Positions 1 to 11,200 of a DNA stretch of 64,000 nucleotides are shown here, in pieces (position 1 is the first letter of the stretch; the number at the start of each line of letters is the position of its first letter). Both the position numbers and the translations under genes were made by a program. This DNA comes from Microthyrium microscopicum (Eukaryota; Ascomycota; Dothideomycetes; Microthyriales; Microthyriaceae): positions 1,440,374 to 1,504,373 of the forward strand of contig MU004238.1 of the NCBI GenBank assembly GCA_010405405.1, read 5' to 3'. The notes beneath the pieces are model-generated. The model ran no database searches and had not been told where the DNA came from. It saw nothing but the letters and a program-made list of their open reading frames with translations.

Positions 1-2827
1 AAGACAGCTGTGGGTAGTCGCAGAGTTGCTTTGCAGAAATCCTCAGCTGGGATTACCTTGACTTTGACATCGGTATTGGTCTCAATCGACAACTTGAAGC
101 GACCATACTGCTTGGCCTCGAAAGTTGATGCAACGATTGTGTATTTGCCCGGCTCAACCATGACGCGACTTTGGACGAAGCTGCTTCCCTTGCGGTATTC
201 TTTCGAATCAAGTATAATATCCTGATTCTTAACAAGATACAGTCGTTTGCCGCCTCCATAGCACAGCTTGACGTTGACATTGCGTTCAGGAGTATAGCAC
301 TCAAGCAATAGGGCCATTGCAGTTGGCTGGTGTACTTCCACGCTCCACTGAGGATTGATTGAGAATGAAGGGCTTGTCGTAGAGCCTCCGGCGTTCCACA
401 TATTCCATTCACCAAGTTCCATGTGGCTGCAAGAATACGTATTTGTAACATGCGAGATCTTGATTGGGTCCAAAGCAAAGGCTGAAAGAGAGAAAGTCTC
501 CATCGTGGCAGGCAGGTTTTGCTCGCCAACAACAACGGTATACCGAGGAGACTTTCCCTTTGGAGTTTGCATCCGAAGTAGTGTTTGCATCGAATCCACA
601 AACCGGCCCTGCTCCATAGCACCGGCTTCGTTGTAGACTCGCTTGCCATCATTGTCGAACACGTACAGATTAATGTGGCCATCGTATTCCGAAGACCCAG
701 TGCTAGCTGCAACTTCACTGATCAGAGACTCAAATGCAGATGCCTCTTTCGAGTCGTCGCTGAGCTTCTTTGTTGGCTTGTCCGCTTCTTCGTCGACTGT
801 ACATCGAGCATCCATTGTTAGATGGCGGCATAAGAGAAGCCAAACCGGGCCACCATTCTCCACCGTTAGTGAGAATTGAGGGTTTCGCGCCAGGGTGTTG
901 GTTGCTCTCGAAGCGGTGGCCATATCCCACTGAAAGTGTATATCCTGCCGATATCTAAACATGGCTGGATTCCAGTTCAGATATATGAATTCGAAATTAT
1001 GAAACATGTCGTTCAGAGTCATCCAAAAAGTTCCCGGAGCAACATGGTTTCCTGCTGGTGGTAATTTGGAGAGTGGTCGCGCCCGTGGTTTTGGTGTAAA
1101 GTTCCCATTCTTGTCTTTCGAAGCCAAATCTTCACTATCCCACAATGTTTCTTCGCACCATGGATTTTTTATCAACACCATCTCTCTACCATTCTCTTCC
1201 CGTAGGTCAAGGATCGCATAATTGTGTTGACTAACGAGTCCCAGCTCCGCTTCGACTTCTGGGGACATCTTTCCGGTTCCTGTGGTCATGAGGAGATTGC
1301 CCTCTTCAAATGAGCCTTTCATTCTCTTCCACAGGTTGTCTGGACTTGCTCTGCTAAATGTCAGCGTCATACCGAACAAACGGATCTGCTTTTCTTACTG
1401 CTGTAGGAACACTATCTCTGGAATCCATCCAGTGATGATCCATAGGTCAGTATTGGAATTACTTCCTGGAAAGTCATAGCCTCCTCGAACTTTGAGATAT
1501 GCCTTTTCTATAAGAGCAGGCCACAGTAAAGTTGGGTTATTTCGATCAATGATATGAAGCATTCTTTTCGTCTTGGATACGGGAAGTGAGTCGTCTATCT
1601 CAACTGCTCGACGGCATCCATTGAAATTGAATCGGAAAAGGTATCGTCCATTCGGGGACATCGCAGGGCAGTTGTTTTTCGAATCCCATGGAAAAATCAC
1701 CGCAGACAGAATCTACCATCCACGTCATTAAAACGATTCATTACCAATCCTGGCTGATAGTACTTACGGATGGATGCCCTTTTTCTGCTCGAGCTCTCTC
1801 AGCACACAAACTCGCTACCACTGAACAATCGAGCGCAGCATCTTGAACCAGATCGATTTGTCTCTCGGATAACATACAAGGTCTCATGCCCGCGGGATTT
1901 GAAAACCATTCTGGCGGAGGCAAAGCTTCGCTTGCCCGATTCCAAGCTCTATAATTAGCACGTTGGTGAGGCGCCAGACTTAGCACGGTCGAATCAGTAA
2001 ATACCCCGGCATCAGTGAATCTCGTAGTATCAAATTGACCGTCCAGGTGCCAGGATGGATCGTCCGACGGGCGCAAGATGAAGTCCTTGAGCTCAGGTGC
2101 TCGAGTCCAAGGTGGGAACTTTTGCCCATTGACACGAGAAGATTGCCATAGAAGCTTCTGCTCTGAGACCGGTATGGGACGGGACGAGCGTGGACCGAGA
2201 TGATCAGTGAGCTCTGGCCTCGAACCTGAGATCGGCAGCAGCGATTGAGCGAGTTCATGCAAGTTGAAAGACCTGAACCTGTTAGTGGAAACTTGTCATA
2301 GAGAGTGTGATGGCCTCCGTAGCACATTATGGACGCCACGATATGAAATCATTTGGATGGTACGCTATTCCCCATAGCGTATCATGACAGCTATGATAAG
2401 CTATGGTTATTACGAAATGCTATATTCGAAACAAGCTAATATGATGGACGTCGCGTGTTATGGAAGCGATAACATACTGTCGAGTCAACAATATGATATG
2501 GCAACCATAAGCCGCTGTGGCGCCCATAGCAGGCTTTGACGATAACATGTTCTGGCGCCCATGGTGCCCGAAGGAAATCCGGACTTACCCAGTGACATTT
2601 GATTTGTGAACGGAAAGAAGCTGTTTCCTAGCTTCTCGGATCCGCTCGATGTCGTTCATCAAGCGGGACGCCTTCAATCTGAGGCGTTTTTGGGTATCTG
2701 CGTCGAATTTGGGATCCTTTAAGAGCGAAAGGCAAGCTTCAGCCGCTTGGAACAGCAAGTTTTCTCTCTCTTTCGAGTTCGATGGAGCATTATCAGCCTT
2801 CCGGAGGAGAGTATTTATGGATTCCAT
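1..2827 (-). CDS. palB: PalB/RIM13 calpain-like cysteine protease (C-terminus beyond left edge)
   Basis: Cysteine protease of the fungal ambient-pH pathway; family knowledge says it acts with ESCRT-III on endosomes to cleave the PacC/Rim101 factor. Four exons are visible: 2827-2589, 2272-1768, 1712-1399 and 1353-1, about 803 residues. The first exon ends in an MIT-like helical segment, which in this family binds ESCRT-III. The protease core follows: the Cys box QDAALDCSVVASL at about 1.80-1.84 kb, then the typical FPWDS and GGYDFPGSNS...DLW...GWIPE strings, then the His box (SQHNYAILDL) and Asn box (IKNPW) at about 1.15-1.25 kb, so Cys, His and Asn are all present. Downstream of about 1.1 kb are the beta-sandwich domains of PalB; the reading frame is still open at base 1. 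Introns are 45 and 55 nt except the first (316 nt). The start at 2827 is the first Met before the MIT helices; an upstream exon cannot be excluded. Confidence 0.88.
2273..2588 (-). other. Long first intron of palB with inverted and direct repeats
   Basis: Minus-strand intron with donor GTAAGT at 2588 and acceptor TTCAG ending at 2273, preceded by an ACTAAC branch-like site. At 316 nt it is much longer than its neighbours. It holds a perfect 8-bp inverted repeat with a 5-nt loop (TACGCTAT at 2361-2368, ATAGCGTA at 2374-2381). It also holds two near copies of TGGCGCCCAT about 35 nt apart around 2518-2565. No coding potential is seen. Confidence 0.6.
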
Positions 2828-3734
2828 TTTCAAGGCAACATTCGATGGGTTGAAGAGTGTAGGATGGTCAGTTGTAGAGTTCTGGTGTTGAAGTAGGATG
2901 TTTTGTATCAGCGCGCATGGTCGAGGAAGGAGCGATCGTGGCCTCAACCTGACCACTTCTCAGCATAATATCTTGAGTAAACCTCAGCTACAGAAATCTG
3001 GAGCAATTCTCAAGTAACATCTGCTTACGGTAGTCAACATTTGCACAGGCAGAAGAGACTTTGGACTGACATAAACTCACCGGGCTCACTAACTCGAGCT
3101 TTATACTTCAAATTTCAGGTGGAAAACGCCGCTGAGATTTTCATAACACGGCTATTGTCTGACACTCATTGAACTAATGATACAATGAGTCGAGTAATAC
3201 AAACCGGTCTAAATACCAGTACTGTTCGTGGCCAAGACAAGAGTCGAACGTTGTAGCTTTGAGTATCTGTGTCAAAACTCGACTTTGCAATTCGATCTCT
3301 ACGCAGAAACTGGGTAAACAATATCTTTCATTCCTCGTAAGCTTGAGTAAGCAAAATTGGCTATTGGAATATCACCGAATGACCTGTTCAGAGTTGGAGG
3401 GTGTTGAAGTCAACTTGAAGGTTGACTTTCCCCACCACCACTGGGGTGGTTGCCCATAGAGAGAGTATTCTGCGTGGTAAGTCTACGTGTTCTCGTACCA
3501 TACTATTTTATACATTCAAAGCTCAGCTTCATCACTCAATATATTGAATAAAAATACAACGCGTAAATATAGCTGGAATATCGATGGGCCTGTGAAATGA
3601 GGTAGAAAATCGCACGGAGTATAAATGTCAGAGCGTGCCTTAAAGCTCTGGCACCAACCTTGATATTCATACATTGAAGCAAAGCGGATGAAGCCGAGAT
3701 CTAAGGCCGCGACAGAAGTAAATCGATCTGGCAA
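2828..3734. other. palB upstream intergenic region
   Basis: No convincing gene. This should hold the palB promoter. A single GCCAAG at 3231-3236 matches the PacC consensus GCCARG, but one hit is at chance level. A small open frame at 3259-3459 has no recognisable features. Confidence 0.4.
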
Positions 3735-3995
3735 TTAAAGCGCCTGCCACGTGTGGTGTTGAAGTCGACGATCCGATGAACCATCATTCAAGAACACAGC
3801 CCCAGTAAAAGCTCTCTCACCAGCAGAATCAACGATCAGCAAACCCAGCAATGCCATCAACAACCATCCAGCAAAAGCCCCACTAAACAGACACCAAATG
3901 AACGACGCAGACTTTGGCCGGGGCAGATGCAAGTAACAAAGCAGATGTGGCGTTGGAAGACCTCGCCCGCAATGCAGCATATTTACCCTCGGCAT
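3735..3995 (-). CDS. Possible small single-pass membrane protein (uncertain)
   Basis: An ATG-initiated 86-codon frame on the minus strand. It contains one clear hydrophobic segment of about 20 residues (core SGAFAGWLLMALLGLLIV) in the middle, followed by a polar tail. I do not recognise it. It sits head-to-head with the peroxisomal carrier gene at 4346. A frame upstream (to about 4065) reads like a mitochondrial presequence, but I found no splice joining the two in phase. It may be a chance open frame. Confidence 0.2.
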   Translation of the reverse strand: MPRVNMLHCGRGLPTPHLLCYLHLPRPKSASFIWCLFSGAFAGWLLMALLGLLIVDSAGERAFTGAVFLNDGSSDRRLQHHTWQAL

Positions 3996-4270
3996 CTCGG
4001 GGCGTGGAAAACAATCTAATGACGGGCCTCATGCCAATTGAGTCCACCAGCTTTTTTAGCCGCACTCCTACATTCTCCGTTCATTGTATCCCTTTTCTGA
4101 AATAACCAGTGCCCTGACTACCTTTCAGACTTCTCGAGAAACTCGTTTGTTACCATGATATAGCGGCGCGTTTGAGTCAAATCCACCATCCGCCCAAAGT
4201 TCCCTTTCCCCGCCAATCGTACCCGGTTTTTGCGTGCCGACGAGGCTTGACTGGCTTTCGTGACCCGAGG
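3987..4270 (+). promoter_or_regulatory. Two CCTCGG motifs upstream of the peroxisomal carrier
   Basis: CCTCGG lies at 3987-3992 and its reverse complement CCGAGG at 4265-4270, about 355 and 76 bases before the carrier ATG. CCTCGG is the known core of the FarA/FarB fatty-acid-responsive Zn2Cys6 regulators of filamentous fungi, which drive peroxisomal and beta-oxidation genes. Control by these factors is inferred from motif and context only. Confidence 0.4.
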
Positions 4271-4345
4271 ACGTCTTATACATATACTTGAACGGGAGAT
4301 TACTGGGGTTCATTTTCGTCAAAACTTTCCAGGCTTTTGTAAAAA

Positions 4346-5513
4346 ATGCCTGTTCAGTCCAAGGAGATGGCGCTTCCCCCGTGGGGAGGTGCGGTAGCTG
4401 GTGCGACTGGTGCTGTTATGGCTAATGCTTTGGTATACCCGCTCGATCTGTAAGAATTTGGACCTGAAAAGCACCTCGCGTGAAAGAACGTAGAGCTAAT
4501 GTGTCTCATAGCATAAAAACGAAGCTGCAAGTCCAAACGAAAAAAGGCGCCATCCTCCCCGAAGGCTCAGTCCACTACGACGGCACCTGGGATGCCATCG
4601 TCCGGATCACACAGACCGAAGGCCTCGCTGGTCTATACGCCGGAATGCCAGGCTGCCTCATGGGAGTCGCTAGCACAAACTTCGCCTACTTCTACTGGTA
4701 TACCCTTGTCCGAGGACTATTCATCTCGCGGTACCCAGGTCAACCAGGAACTGCCGCTGAACTGTCGCTTGGAGCAGTAGCTGGTGCTCTCGCGCAGCTG
4801 TTCACAATCCCAGTTGCGGTCGTAACGACAAGACAGCAGACTGCGGATAAGGCGGATCGCAAGAGCTTGATGGCAACGGCACAAGAGGTTATCAACGGAG
4901 AGGATGGCTGGACTGGTCTGTGGAGAGGGTTGAAGGCTAGCTTAGTGTTGGTTATAAATCCATCCATCACATATGGTGCATACCAAAGATTGCGGGTTCA
5001 GTTGTTCCCCAACAAGAAGAATCTGAGCGCAGGAGAGGCCTTCTGTAAGTTTACATCGTGATTCGCCAAAATTGCCGAAACTAACAGCGAGTAGTACTCG
5101 GTGCAATCTCAAAATCGATTGCAACAGTCGTGACCCAGCCTCTGATCGTCGCAAAGGTTGGTCTACAATCAAAGCCACCACCAGAGCGCAATGGCCGCCC
5201 ATTCAAGACATTTGGGGAAGTGCTCAAGCACATTGTGGACAATGAGGGTATCATGAGACTCTTCAAGGGTATCGGACCTCAAATTCTCAAGGGGCTGCTT
5301 GTTCAGGGTCTTCTGATGATGACTAAGGAGAGGTATGTGAAACTCAGCTCGATTAGCTGTACAAGAGCCATTCTAACATTTCTCGACAGGATCGAACTCG
5401 CATTCATTCTCCTTTTCCGTTACATACGACAAGTACGCAGCGAACAGCTCGCCAAACTCTCTGCCTCGGCGAGCGCAGCCCTCGCGAAAGCCAGCCCGGT
5501 TATCGTCAAATAG
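4346..5513 (+). CDS. ANT1: Peroxisomal adenine nucleotide transporter (Ant1/PMP47-like mitochondrial carrier family)
   Basis: Mitochondrial-carrier-family protein of 332 residues. Its Ant1/PMP47 relatives import ATP into peroxisomes in exchange for AMP, feeding fatty-acyl-CoA activation for beta-oxidation. Exons: 4346-4449, 4512-5044, 5095-5332, 5390-5513; all junctions are GT-AG and keep frame (introns 50-62 nt). The first repeat shows the carrier signature YPLDLIKTKLQVQ, the second the degenerate form IPVAVVTTRQQ, and the third QPLIVAKVGLQSK. Each repeat has the usual pair of transmembrane helices. The N-terminus (GGAVAGATGAVMANALVYPLDL) starts directly at helix 1 with no presequence, as in the peroxisomal members. 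The assignment to the peroxisomal clade rests on overall resemblance and is probable. Two CCTCGG motifs upstream support it. Confidence 0.85.
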
Positions 5514-6488
5514 ATTCTCGGCAGCGAAGACCAGTGTGTGAGCAAGTGACTGTCATAATATTATACCCTCAGTCATCATGATTCGCTTGAAAATAGACAG
5601 CGTATACAACCTTTGACGGCGTCTCTGTGCTGGATCATGGCCAAGGAGAAAGGCACCTCATGACACGTAACATAGAATTTCTTTCCCTGTACATTTTTTT
5701 CGGGTTTATGGAGCGGTTGCATGTTTGGTTTCTGACGTTGGATAGTAACGGGACGCTAGTTTTGGCGAAGTAAATGTCAAAAATATGAAGCTAAATGGCC
5801 AAAAAGTGTTTTGAAGACGTGAAATGTGCCATGAAATAAAATTTGCTCAACCACCGATATGCTCGAGAGCCGGCAAGGTTGAATGGTAAGGTCATGGTTA
5901 TTCGGTCTAGGAACCTGTTGCCGTCGGGTAATCATTTTTACGCAATCGTGAGAGAGCTCAAGCCGACAGGATGAGATCCCATTTCAGTTTTGAGGAGAGA
6001 AGAAGAACGAGGAATTGATTCTGCGAAGTTGGGGTGGTCGATGAGACAGGGGCAATATAGTATTATCATTGGGGCTAGCCATGAGCGGTTTTGATCAAGC
6101 TTGATTAGATTGGACAGTTGGATTAGATAAGATGGATTAGAGGTGACCTTTGGGTTGCTACGCCACGTTTAATATGGGTTGTGCCTGACGACACTCCCAC
6201 CCGCCTTGGATCAACCGGGTCACTTTGGACTACCTGCACCTCTGACTCTATTCCTTACAATCTGCTGTCACTTTGTTGTCTTTTCACTTGCCAAAGCGTG
6301 TTGTCCTCTCTCTGCAGCTATAAAGCCAGCTTGTACTCTCGTGTGATCATCCTTACCCCTCCTCTCCACAATCCAACAACATCTTTTGCCCCACCAACTG
6401 CATTCCCGATCCGCCTTATATACAGTCCATACTGTAGAACGCTTTTCTATACAACACTTACTACCTTTTCCCACACACAAAGTCCAGC
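5514..6488. other. Intergenic region between carrier and PP28 gene
   Basis: No gene seen. The first part is the carrier 3' flank. The 6.1-6.49 kb part should be the PP28 promoter and leader: it carries three GATTAGA copies (6103-6109, 6121-6127, 6135-6141), and CT-rich leader-like sequence follows at 6340-6480. An open frame at 6181-6726 is low-complexity leader read through the start of the next gene and is not a separate CDS. Confidence 0.5.
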
Positions 6489-7367
6489 ATGTCCAGTGGA
6501 GCTGCTAGAGGCGGCCGAGGTCGAGGCGGAAAGTTCTCAAAGCCAAAGCGAGGAGGTCAGTAACTTTGGAGCCCAATATCCGATCTGCTCTCCCATTACT
6601 AACACAGAACTCCAGGCGGCAAACACTTCAGCCGAGATCTCCAACCTCTCAATGCCGATGGCGAGGTCGATAACATGTGGGCTGTACGTTCCTCTCCCTC
6701 TATACAACCCTAAAGTCCTCTACTAACCTCACGCTAGCCCCGCAACAAGAAGATCGACGAAGATGATTCCGAAGAAGACGATGAAGATGACTCCTCCGAG
6801 GAAGACTCCGACTCCGACGGCGGTGACAAGCCAAACATGACCCGCGAAGAGCGCCGCGCCGCCGCCAAAGCCCGCAAATCCGCCGCCATCGCTCGCAAAG
6901 GCGGCCGTCCTCAACCCGGCGACCTACCATCCTCGTCTGAAGAAGAATCCGATGAAGAGGAAGATGAAGGCGATATGCCCGCCAACCCCAACCATAGTGC
7001 CGCCGCCCGCTCACAGGCATCCCAAGCACCTGTTCTCCCTGACGAAGCTGCTGCAGAGGCTGCTGGCGGCAAAGCAAAGCCCAAGGGCGCACTAAGCCGT
7101 CGTGAGAAGGAGGCCTTGGCAGCACAGCAGGCGAAGGAACGTTACGCCAAGCTACATGCTGAGGGCAAGACGGACGAGGCCAAGGCGGATATGGCGCGAT
7201 TGAAGGAGGTTCGTGAGCGTAGAGAGGCAGAAGCTGCGCGGAAGAAGGCGGAGGCAGAGGAGCGGGCTGAGCAGGAGAAGAGTAAGACCGAGCAGTTGGC
7301 GCGCGAGGCGCGGATGCGTGAGGCTGCAGCTGGACGAGGTGGTCGTGGAGGAAAGAAAAAGAAGTAG
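6489..7367 (+). CDS. PP28/PDAP1-family phosphoprotein (28 kDa heat- and acid-stable phosphoprotein-like)
   Basis: A small, highly charged protein of 254 residues in three exons (6489-6555, 6616-6683, 6738-7367). The N-terminus is a short RGG-type stretch ([10 protein letters not shown]). It is followed by [17 protein letters not shown], then an Asp/Glu/Ser tract rich in casein-kinase-2-like sites. The conserved PP28 core comes next: [19 protein letters not shown], then [18 protein letters not shown] and a long Arg/Glu coiled coil. It ends in a second RGG patch and a Lys tail. In animals PDAP1 is a casein-kinase substrate bound to PDGF and linked to mRNA-related functions; the fungal role is not established. 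The start is the first ATG of a CT-rich leader and gives a frame that splices cleanly. Confidence 0.85.
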
Positions 7368-8270
7368 TGGTGTTCTTCCGATCATGATATAGGTAATCAA
7401 GGTCTTGTGCGTGTTGTTGCATTGGGTATATTGCATGGTCCTCGGTTGGGACTTGGTATAGAGTATGCTTAGTGCCTGATTTGTTGAGGCTTGATATACA
7501 TTCTATTGCATACGTACCGTAGTGTTTTGTCTTGGGCTTTGTGACGTTCTATCTACATCAATGAGACCTGTCTCTATCCACAGCTGGTATCGCCCTTCTG
7601 TAAGGTCTCCTACAGGGAACCAAGGTGCAACGCAAAGGATCCATTGCAAAGACCTGAGTCCGACTTGCAAATTATCGAAACATTTCGTAGAGTTACTTGT
7701 GTCTGGATCAAATCTTGTCGCTGCCCATAGAATTATTCGACGACTTCCCCAAGTGCATCTTGTTCTCTGGTGCTGAATGAGATATCCTGTCACCGTCACT
7801 GTCAATCCACGACTTGCTCACCATTATCAAACATTGGCAGGTCACAATCACAAAAGAGCCACATTTTTGGAGACAATATTCATTGAACTATCTATTTTCC
7901 CCCTTCCATCTCTGCCTAGTAACCGTGCAAGGATAGGAACTCACTCAATTCATGAGTATCGTACAAATAAACCCCCTTCTTCCCTTTTTTTTTGTTCATA
8001 TTTTTGGTGTTTCAACGCAAGATCCTTTCGAATGACAGGCCAGGTCCTGTCCGATCAAGCCGTTATGGTTGGTTTCTTTTTTTGTGTCTGGCTTTTCGTG
8101 TTTTCTGACATGCAATCGTGGGTATCGTTTTGGTGGTGCAAAGTTGGGTATTGTACAGTGCAAGTGGGTATGGGCAAATCAATGATGGTAGTAACAAAGC
8201 AAAGGTGAAGCCGGTGATCTCAAAGGAGACATCATGTCGTGCCGGCTCGTGTTTGATGTGTGCCAGTAGT
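7368..8270. other. 3' flanks of the PP28 gene and the Argonaute gene
   Basis: These convergent genes share about 900 bases with no supported gene. Open frames at 7503-7805, 7522-7776, 7777-8208 and 8118-8555 lack domain-like content, and the last runs antisense into the Argonaute CDS. A T-rich tract lies near 7985-8000. Confidence 0.5.
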
Positions 8271-11200
8271 TTAGGCGTACCACATCACATTTTTGAGGGA
8301 GTCGTTGAGAGGCAGCAGATTGATGGTCGCAGGATCTTCGCCGCCGGAGCGAGCATCCGCAAAGACCTTGCGAGAGTCCTCACCTTGGAGAATACGCATC
8401 TCAACGCGCTTAGACTCAGTCAACAACGAGGCCATGTCAGCATGTGGCTTGGCGCGGTAAGCCGCAAGATGGGCATAGTAGACAGCGGGGAACATCGAGA
8501 CTGGTGTAGTCGAGCGGATGTACTGGAAGCTGTTCTCAAAGATGAACTGTTGTAGAAGCTCGACTGGGTAACCCTTCTCATCCAATATCATGCGATAATG
8601 GACTGGGCGAGCAGTACCCTTAAGGGCGACATGAGAGTTTAAGTACCAATCATACTCGTTGGCCAGAGTTACACCTTTCTCAACCAAGGTTCCAGGAATG
8701 GGATTGCCGTTTTGATCGCCTCGATCAGGGAAGAAGCGGACATGATGGCGCTTGGTGGCAATGAGGACTGTGAATTTGGGAGTCAGGGTACCGGTCTTGT
8801 TGAGGGACTTCATGTAATCCTCAAAGGCTTTCTTGAGATCGCGAACCTCTTCGGCGATCACTTTGTATGCTTGCTCATTGGAAACGCCGTCTCGAACATA
8901 GATGATTGTCTGCGGAGCCATTTTGTTGGCAGGGCACCATATTTTGAGGATCTCGCGGAACATCTTCTTGATGGCATTCGTGGAGATCATCTCTACGCGC
9001 TCACCGTTGGATTCCACTTGAGCGTGGAAACGGTTGAACTTGTGGTCAGCACTCGCCACAAGTGCAGCAATGGAAGGATCGTTGGATCCGGGAGACGCAT
9101 GAGTAACATCTGCACCGAGGACAAGAATGCCCTGGCCAGGTTCGTAGAATTTGGTGACATTGGTCAAGGCTGTACCAGCTCGACATGTAGCTCCACCAAG
9201 CTTCGCATTCACTTTCATGCAAATATTTGATATGTACTGTCCGCTCGGCTCTTTACCGTTCTTGAAGTGTTTGGAGGCCATGACTTGTGATGCGGTGCCC
9301 CAGCGTAAGTCACAATGACGCTTGATGCCATTGTAAGTTTCCACGTTGCGGTCAGGAACTACGAAGAAGAGCAGTTCTGGCTTGCTAGTCGCTGTCTTTT
9401 TGATCTCGTTGGCAAACTCGTCGAAAGTAGTAGTTCCGCGAAGGAAGTCACCAGAGAAGATAGCCGGCTTTGGGTTTGCCATTCGACCTCCATGACCAGC
9501 GAAGATCTTTACAAAGGAAGTGGCAAATCCTTGTGCTTGAGCTGTGGTGATGCATGGGCCACGACGGTCCTTTTGAATGGCAATCGCCCAGGTCTTGGGC
9601 TGAACGGAGTTGGTACGGTCGAATTTTTTGCCATCAATACGCCATCTACCAGACTGGGTTTCCTTAGCAAGAATCTTGCCATTTTGAAAGTCGACAGATG
9701 GGCAGTTGAGTAGCCGAGCGTCCTTCAAATGCACAGGGCTCTCCGCGTTTTTCACGACCATACCGTAGTGCTTCAAGTAAGGGTCTTGGGGCCAATTCAT
9801 GCTATGCACAGCTTTCTGAATGGAATCCCAGCGAGCTTTGGGTAGTGTGACTGCAAAGTTCAACATGGCGGAGGTCTGACGCTCGTCCAGTTTGAAGGGA
9901 TAGCGCTGGTCAGGAGAAATGGCAACGACCTCCATTGGAAAGTAATCAATCATTTCCGTGAAGACAGGCTCTCCATCTTTGTCTAGGACCTTTTTGCCAT
10001 CCTTGCCAATCTTCAGTTGTCGCTTTTTTACAGCGACCATGGGGAAGTGACCAACAACAATTCCATACTTCTTTTTGAAATAAGCAGCAACAGAGATTTT
10101 TGTGACCTTGCCGTTCTCCTCTTGTTCAAAGTAGTGTTGATGAGGAGATTTTGGAACAATGTCGGAGATACCCTTTTCAGCTTCGAAGACATTGACATCT
10201 TTGGATTTGAGATGTCGGGGGTTCATTCGAACGCGGCGGAAGCGAGACATGGCCTTTCCGGTGCGGGTGCCGTCGTAATAAGCCTTTTGGGCTTCGCGGT
10301 CATTCTTAGCATTTTTCCAGGCTGTCTCCATGTCGCGCTTGAAGTCGTTCTCAAGAGTCTGGGTGTTGCTCATACCAAGATACGCAGGCAAAAGTGCCTT
10401 TAGCATACCAGGTCTAAAGAAGGCACAATTGGCCACATCAACCACCAAAGAGAGGGTGCGTCGAGGTTTGTTCTGCGAGTCGAACTCCTGGAACGTAGGC
10501 TTGAAAGAAACATAAACCCCTTTGACAGCATCCACACCATAACCGAGATCTGCACGATCATTGATATTTGGCTCCTTGGCAGCCTTTTCGGCTTTGCGGA
10601 AGAAGGACTTTTTGAGAATGACCATGTTTCGACGCGGCGACTGGTGAAGAACGTGCTCAAGGAAGTTGAGAGTCTCGCCCCAGAAAGTCTGATTGCGGTC
10701 CAAATCGGTAGCATCTAAGGTCGAGGCTTTGTTTCGAATCTCGTCCTTGCCTTGAAGCATGTTCGCCATAGACGTGAAGTCGAGTTTCTTGGCGAATTTG
10801 ATCGTCACAGTGACACGGTTTGGGCTGTCAGGCTTTGACTGCTTTTTACCTTCTTGAACATTTAAATCAATCTCTTGGACGATTTCCTTTTCAATATGGG
10901 TGTCTGACCAGCCAATTTTGTTGCCATCGTAGACGAAGGTGTTCGGACTTGGAATGAGTGCTTGTACAGCACGGTCGTTCCAGCAGCGCTCTTTGATTTT
11001 TCGCAAGGTAGGTTCGCGACCTTTGCCATTCTTGAAGTCAATGTCGTACTGGTAGATTTTGGTGCTGCCATTGCACAACTTTGTAGTGTCGACTTCCCAG
11101 CAATTGATTTTGACTGGGATAGGCTTGCCTTGGCCGTTTAGCTTCATACGCTTTGGGATCTTAGTAGCATCGATCTGTGTTTTCTTGTTAGCCAGATTGT

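Noticed and set aside
53-718. 221-codon minus-strand frame
   Set aside because: It is the wrong frame of the palB C-terminal exon; the true frame reads as PalB beta-sandwich sequence across the same bases.
3225-3240. GCCAAG as a PacC site controlling palB
   Set aside because: A single six-base match over several hundred bases is expected by chance, and palB is not generally known to be strongly PacC-controlled.
6700-7422. 240-codon minus-strand frame antisense to the PP28 gene
   Set aside because: It mirrors the highly biased Glu/Lys/Ala-rich coding strand and has no domain of its own.
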